Shown here in pieces: positions 7,714-11,393 of a stretch of 11,393 nucleotides of DNA. The stretch is taken from positions 1 to 11,393 of the forward strand of contig SFMI01000096.1 in the NCBI GenBank assembly GCA_004554425.1, in the 5' to 3' direction. This stretch comes from Candidatus Saccharimonadota bacterium (GTDB lineage Bacteria; Eremiobacterota; Xenobia; Xenobiales; Xenobiaceae). The translations under genes were made by a program, and so were the position numbers. The first letter of the stretch is position 1. Every line of letters begins with the position of its first letter. A model generated the notes under the pieces. That model did no database searches, had not been told where the DNA came from, and saw only the letters and a program-made list of their open reading frames with translations.

Positions 7714-10700
7714 ATGCCTAAAAAACTTTGTACATTTGGGATAATGAATGGTAGGACTTTTTTCGTTGGTTTGGCGATTTGTTCGCTACCTTGGAACTGC
7801 GGTTCTGTGGCGGCGGCAGTCGGCGATGAGATTGGCAGTAGCCCGTCACTTTCGGTTGAGGTTAAGGCTAAAACGTCAAAAGTTCTAGGGTTAGGTTGTT
7901 TAGGACAAAAAAATTTTGTCATCTACGTAGAAAAGAGTAAGGAATTGATGAATATAAATATAGAACGCTCTTCCGACTTATTCCGGACCGGCTCCGTGGC
8001 ACAAAATAATACTGCTGCTGCCTCTAAGCAGACTGCCCATCAGGCGTCTGCTCCGGCTGTTCCTGTGGACAGCTTTTCGTTAAACAGTACCGAGAGCAAA
8101 GAAGCTGCCGCTAGTGCTCCCAAAATGCAAGCAGCTCAAGTAAAAGCTGAAACAGCTTCCGTACAGCCTGAAGGTACCGATAAGAAGCAAGTCCTTTTCC
8201 AATTTGACAGTCGTGGCTGTCCGCAAGTCGATCTTAGCAATATCGGTTTGAAGGGCTCTTTCAACGATCAGACCGGCTTATATGATCAACACTGGAATGG
8301 CGACAAGATTATCCCTATGCACGATGACGGTAAAAACGGTGACGCCGTGGCCGGAGATGGTATTTTTACCGCTGCTGTAGATCTTAAAACCGGCCAAAAC
8401 CAGCAATTCAGTTGGGGTGTAGTTGGTGACATCGCCGGTAAAGACGGCAAAGTGCAAAACGCTCAATGGTTGGTTATGAGCGAGACTAATCCCAACTTTA
8501 ATTTAGAGGATTCCCCCGTTCAAACTTATGCTCCCGTGCAAACGCACCTTTTCGGCGTGCATAAAGAGGGCGAAGATGGCGTTCGTTTCCAGACTTGGTC
8601 TCCGGAAATGGGCAAAGGTGATTTAGCCGATTACAAACTTTACGTAGAAATAAGCAACCCTCAGACTGGCGAAGTGGAAGAACGCTTACCTATGGAAAAA
8701 AATGAGCAAAATGGCGTTTGGACACTCACTCAAAACGACGGCTGGAGCAAACTTAAAGGCAAAACCTATCAGTATGCAGCTTTAAATGAAAAAGGCGAAG
8801 TTTTGAAAAACAGCTGGGGCGGAGAAGTTCGCTATTCCGATCCTCACGCTCGTTATTTGCAAGGCGAACAGCGCGGCTTAGAGCGTATCTTTGTTGATCC
8901 TGTTATGGGATTTGAAGTCGGCTGGTACGATGATAGTGGCAAAGGTGGCCCCAACTACGCTGACGATCCTCAATGGGGACGTTTTACTGTAGATTCTCAT
9001 CCCAATGCTGACAGCGTACGTTTAGTTTTGCGTGACGAAAATGGCAAGCAACTCAACAAACAAGAGCTGTTAGATCGTTTGGGTAAGCCTGAGCGTATTC
9101 CCTATGAAGAGGCTTCACCTGCCGATAAGCACGATGTAGACGTATTGCGCAACTGGAAGTTGGATCAGACTGAGCCGATCGACAAGTATTCTTGGATCAA
9201 TAGCGTCAATGAAGATGGCTCTATTGATATGAACCGCGTAGACAGTCCTGGTGCCGGCACAGCTTGGGTTACTGCGGTAAACAATTTCCCCAAACTGATC
9301 GGTATGCAATATGAATACCAAGTTGTAGAAGATGGTAAATTAGTTGGTGATGTCAATGGAGATGGCAAGCTCAGTAGCCAAGAGCGTATTGCTACTCCCT
9401 TCAACGATCCCTACACTAACGTTATTCAACCTAAGCCCGGTTCAGCTCGCAAATCTTTAATTCGCGAATCTAGCTTTGAGTTCCAGTACGATAACGTTCC
9501 CAGACGTCAGACCAACCATAACAATTTCGTAATTTACGAAGCTCACGTTGGCTCGTTCATGAGCTCCAAAGACAATGCCGTTCCGGCCACCTTTGAAGAC
9601 ATGATCAACAACCTCGATTACTTTGCCTCTTTGGGCATTGACACTATTGAGCTTATGCCTACCAACGAATTTGGAGCTAAGCGCGATTGGGGCTATACTC
9701 CCGACTATTACTATGCCGGTGCTGCCAGCTATGGCTTTGAGATGGATCGTCAGGAAGCTTTGGATCGCAAACTTATCACTGACGATGAGCAACCTGGCGC
9801 CAAGAGTGTTTGGATTTCCGGTACCGACGCCATGAAGCTCTTTGTAGATGAGAGTCACAAGCGTGGCTTCAATGTTATGGCCGACGTGGTGTACAACCAC
9901 ACTTCTGGTAAGCCTGATGCCGATGATCCTTTAGGACGTATCGACGGTGGCAAACGCTCCTTCTTCAACTGGTGGCAGAAAGGCGAATCTTGCACTCCTT
10001 GGGGTGCTAAGCCCAATTTTGCCAACCAGAGCGTCAAAGACTTCTACTCTGACAATGCTGTACAGCAAGTCGCTGAATTTGGCTTTGACGGCATTCGCTT
10101 CGACTTTACTCAAGTTTTGCACTCTACAGGCAACTCTGCCGAGCAAATTGAGGGTATGAATACTTTGCGTCAGATTAACCGCTCCTTGCGCTTAATCAAA
10201 CCCGATGTTTATACCGTAGCTGAAGACTTCAGTGGCAGTTGGCTGGTAGCTGCCGACATGGACAAGTCTGAAACTCAAGGCTCCGGCCAAGGCAGCTGGG
10301 AGAAGAAGGGCATGGGCTTTAGCGGTGTATGGAATGATCGCTTCCATGATGACTTATTGGAAATGGCCCAGGGAATCGGTAGCGCCGATCGTTTGATGGA
10401 AGCTATCACTTGCCACGTAGGTGTAACTGACTGGAGCCGCGCCGTAACTTATTCTCACAGTCACGATGAAGTAGGTAATACCGGCAACTGGATCCACCGT
10501 GGTGCGGCAGCTTCTAAAGATGACGAAGCTGTAAAGCAGCCTTTCCCTCGTGCGATCGCTCGTACCGCTTCAGCCATTACTTTAACTGGCCCTGGTGTAC
10601 CTATGCTCTTCCAAGGTGAAGAATTCTTGGCCAACAACGACTTTAAGCATGGTTTAACTTCCACTTGGGGAGCCGACATGAGCTGGATTAAATTCCCTGT

Positions 10701-11211
10701 CACCCCAGATAAGTTAGATAATTTTGCTAAGTGCGCTGCTATGGACAATTCTTCTCGTGAAGTAGAACGCTCTCGTATGAGTGCCGATGAGCAAAAGCTG
10801 TTCGATCGTTATTGCGAGATGAATCCTGAGCAGAGGAAAAATGCCGAAGATTTGGCTAATCAAGTCGGACAATTCGCCTTGACTCGCGATTTGGTCTCTT
10901 TGCGCCGTACTTCTTCCGCTTTCAACGCTACTGGCAATATCAGCCGTGTCTATACCCACAACGATGACAAAGTATTGGCTTGGAAACGTGATAACGGCGG
11001 CTCTGATGAGTTTGTGGTTGTCTCCAACTTCGCCAATACCGATCGCTCCGGTTATCGTATGGAATTGCCTCCTGGTCAGTGGAAAGAAGTATTTAATACC
11101 AATGCTCGCTGCTATGGTGGCACCGGTACTGGCAACGGTGGCGCCACTGTAAGCTCAGGAAATGGAATTTTCCTCCCTGCAGGTGCTACTATTGTTTTGA
11201 AGAAACAGTAG
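7714..11211 (+). CDS. Secreted multidomain GH13-family alpha-glucan enzyme (amylase/isoamylase/branching-like)
   Basis: 1165 residues from ATG 7714; TTG 7708 and ATG 7744 are alternative starts and none has a strong ribosome site. The N-terminus is signal-peptide-like (MPKK..., hydrophobic TFFVGLAICSLPW, likely cut near SVAAA). A low-complexity Ala/Ser/Gln linker (about 95-150) follows, then a beta-domain with HDDGKNGDAVAGDGIFT (203-219), a motif known from choice-of-anchor X type domains. Two CBM48/E-set-like regions (about 277-460) come next, then an EF-hand/dockerin-like loop DVNGDGKLSSQE (546-557). The catalytic barrel spans about 605-1040: YEAHVGSF, WGYTPDYYYA, region I DVVYNH (724-729), region II GFDGIRFDF with nucleophile Asp797, region III VAEDF with acid/base Glu837, region IV SHDEVGN with Asp918. 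All three catalytic residues are present. A C-terminal beta-domain ends GATIVLKKQ. It acts on alpha-glucans (starch or glycogen type) outside the cytoplasm. Region I resembles isoamylase/pullulanase and region IV resembles branching enzyme or trehalohydrolase, so exact specificity is open. Confidence 0.85.
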   Translation: MPKKLCTFGIMNGRTFFVGLAICSLPWNCGSVAAAVGDEIGSSPSLSVEVKAKTSKVLGLGCLGQKNFVIYVEKSKELMNINIERSSDLFRTGSVAQNNTAAASKQTAHQASAPAVPVDSFSLNSTESKEAAASAPKMQAAQVKAETASVQPEGTDKKQVLFQFDSRGCPQVDLSNIGLKGSFNDQTGLYDQHWNGDKIIPMHDDGKNGDAVAGDGIFTAAVDLKTGQNQQFSWGVVGDIAGKDGKVQNAQWLVMSETNPNFNLEDSPVQTYAPVQTHLFGVHKEGEDGVRFQTWSPEMGKGDLADYKLYVEISNPQTGEVEERLPMEKNEQNGVWTLTQNDGWSKLKGKTYQYAALNEKGEVLKNSWGGEVRYSDPHARYLQGEQRGLERIFVDPVMGFEVGWYDDSGKGGPNYADDPQWGRFTVDSHPNADSVRLVLRDENGKQLNKQELLDRLGKPERIPYEEASPADKHDVDVLRNWKLDQTEPIDKYSWINSVNEDGSIDMNRVDSPGAGTAWVTAVNNFPKLIGMQYEYQVVEDGKLVGDVNGDGKLSSQERIATPFNDPYTNVIQPKPGSARKSLIRESSFEFQYDNVPRRQTNHNNFVIYEAHVGSFMSSKDNAVPATFEDMINNLDYFASLGIDTIELMPTNEFGAKRDWGYTPDYYYAGAASYGFEMDRQEALDRKLITDDEQPGAKSVWISGTDAMKLFVDESHKRGFNVMADVVYNHTSGKPDADDPLGRIDGGKRSFFNWWQKGESCTPWGAKPNFANQSVKDFYSDNAVQQVAEFGFDGIRFDFTQVLHSTGNSAEQIEGMNTLRQINRSLRLIKPDVYTVAEDFSGSWLVAADMDKSETQGSGQGSWEKKGMGFSGVWNDRFHDDLLEMAQGIGSADRLMEAITCHVGVTDWSRAVTYSHSHDEVGNTGNWIHRGAAASKDDEAVKQPFPRAIARTASAITLTGPGVPMLFQGEEFLANNDFKHGLTSTWGADMSWIKFPVTPDKLDNFAKCAAMDNSSREVERSRMSADEQKLFDRYCEMNPEQRKNAEDLANQVGQFALTRDLVSLRRTSSAFNATGNISRVYTHNDDKVLAWKRDNGGSDEFVVVSNFANTDRSGYRMELPPGQWKEVFNTNARCYGGTGTGNGGATVSSGNGIFLPAGATIVLKKQ

Positions 11212-11228
11212 TATGTGAGAAAAAATTG

Positions 11229-11277
11229 GCCGTGAGCTGGCACAAAGGCGTCAAGTTGTCAGCTTGCGGCATTTATT
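11229..11277 (+). terminator. Stem-loop after the GH13 gene, possible terminator
   Basis: GCCGTGAGCTG (11229-11239) pairs with CAGCTTGCGGC (11260-11270) over 11 positions with two G-T wobbles and a 20-nt loop, followed by ATTTATT. It is 17 bp after the stop codon. The tail is T-rich but interrupted, so termination would be weaker than at a canonical site. Confidence 0.45.
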
Positions 11278-11301
11278 AAAAAAAATAACGGTCGTGATAT
11301 G

Positions 11302-11342
11302 TACCCTCTTTACTGGACCAACCAGTTAAAGAGGGTATTTTT
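11302..11342 (+). terminator. Long hairpin with T-run directly before the transposase start
   Basis: TACCCTCTTTA (11302-11312) pairs with TAAAGAGGGTA (11327-11337) over 11 bp, extended by CTGG/CCAG with one bulged T and a loop ACCAA, then TTTTT (11338-11342). It has the form of an intrinsic terminator for transcripts arriving from the GH13 gene. Its 3' arm also contains GAGGG, the only candidate ribosome site for the ATG at 11343, so it would mask transposase translation on read-through transcripts. Confidence 0.65.
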
Positions 11343-11393
11343 ATGCGTTATTCTTATGAGTTTAAAAGAATGTGCGTGGAGCTATACCGACTG
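11343..11393 (+). CDS. Transposase N-terminus, IS3-family OrfA-like (truncated by window edge)
   Basis: Only 17 codons are visible, reading MRYSYEFKRMCVELYRL. The YSYEFK...CVELYR pattern matches the start of helix-turn-helix transposase subunits of IS3-type elements known from Firmicutes (recognised from memory of the family). GAGGG at 11331-11335 lies 7 nt upstream of the ATG. The left terminus of the element is probably within about 11280-11302, but no inverted repeat partner or target duplication can be seen, so the boundary is not assigned. If real, the element inserted downstream of the GH13 gene without interrupting it. Confidence 0.6.
   Translation, partial: MRYSYEFKRMCVELYRL

Noticed and set aside
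9457..9900. 147-codon minus-strand ORF inside the GH13 gene
   Set aside because: It is antisense to the catalytic barrel, where all GH13 motifs are intact on the plus strand. It shows no start signal or family resemblance.
1..11393. CRISPR array, tRNA or rRNA genes
   Set aside because: No spaced direct repeats and no cloverleaf or conserved rRNA sequence were seen. The only repeated sequences are the paralogous coding blocks.

Overview
The window holds a cluster of three tandem minus-strand paralogues encoding very large prepilin-like proteins (about 780-810 residues). Diverging from them on the plus strand is one large secreted GH13-family alpha-glucan enzyme, and the start of a transposase gene sits at the right edge. 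The prepilin-type leaders, strong AAAGGAGG-type ribosome binding sites, moderate base composition and an IS3-like OrfA start would fit a diderm Firmicute (Negativicutes-like gut or rumen anaerobe). No marker gene is present, so this placement is weak.

Layout. Positions 1-2337 (minus): pilin-like gene A, open throughout and missing only about the last five codons at the left edge. Positions 2430-4728 (minus): paralogue B, whose leader and body are in different frames because of a net 47-nt deletion, relative to gene C, that removes most of the membrane helix; the remaining 732 codons are open. Positions 4729-5034: intergenic, with a strong minus-strand intrinsic terminator for gene C and a plausible promoter for B/A. 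Positions 5035-7461 (minus): intact paralogue C. Positions 7462-7713: divergent control region with a 12-bp palindrome and an orphan Shine-Dalgarno. Positions 7714-11211 (plus): exported multidomain GH13 enzyme. Positions 11229-11342: two stem-loops. From 11343: truncated transposase gene, probably the left end of an insertion sequence.

The three pilin-like proteins share a constant N-terminal part (leader, hydrophobic helix, PilX/GspK-like start), a conserved glycine-rich middle block and a conserved C-terminal block of about 110 residues. Between the last two blocks lies a segment of about 160-210 residues that is unrelated from copy to copy. In gene A this segment is Cys/His-rich followed by a strongly Asp-rich stretch. 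This constant-variable-constant design, with one copy unable to be exported but otherwise open, is the most interesting feature: it resembles a surface-protein diversification locus with a possible silent donor copy, though that role is inference. The GH13 enzyme has its own opposite-strand transcription unit and no visible functional link to the pilin-like genes, apart from both being predicted to be outside the cytoplasm.
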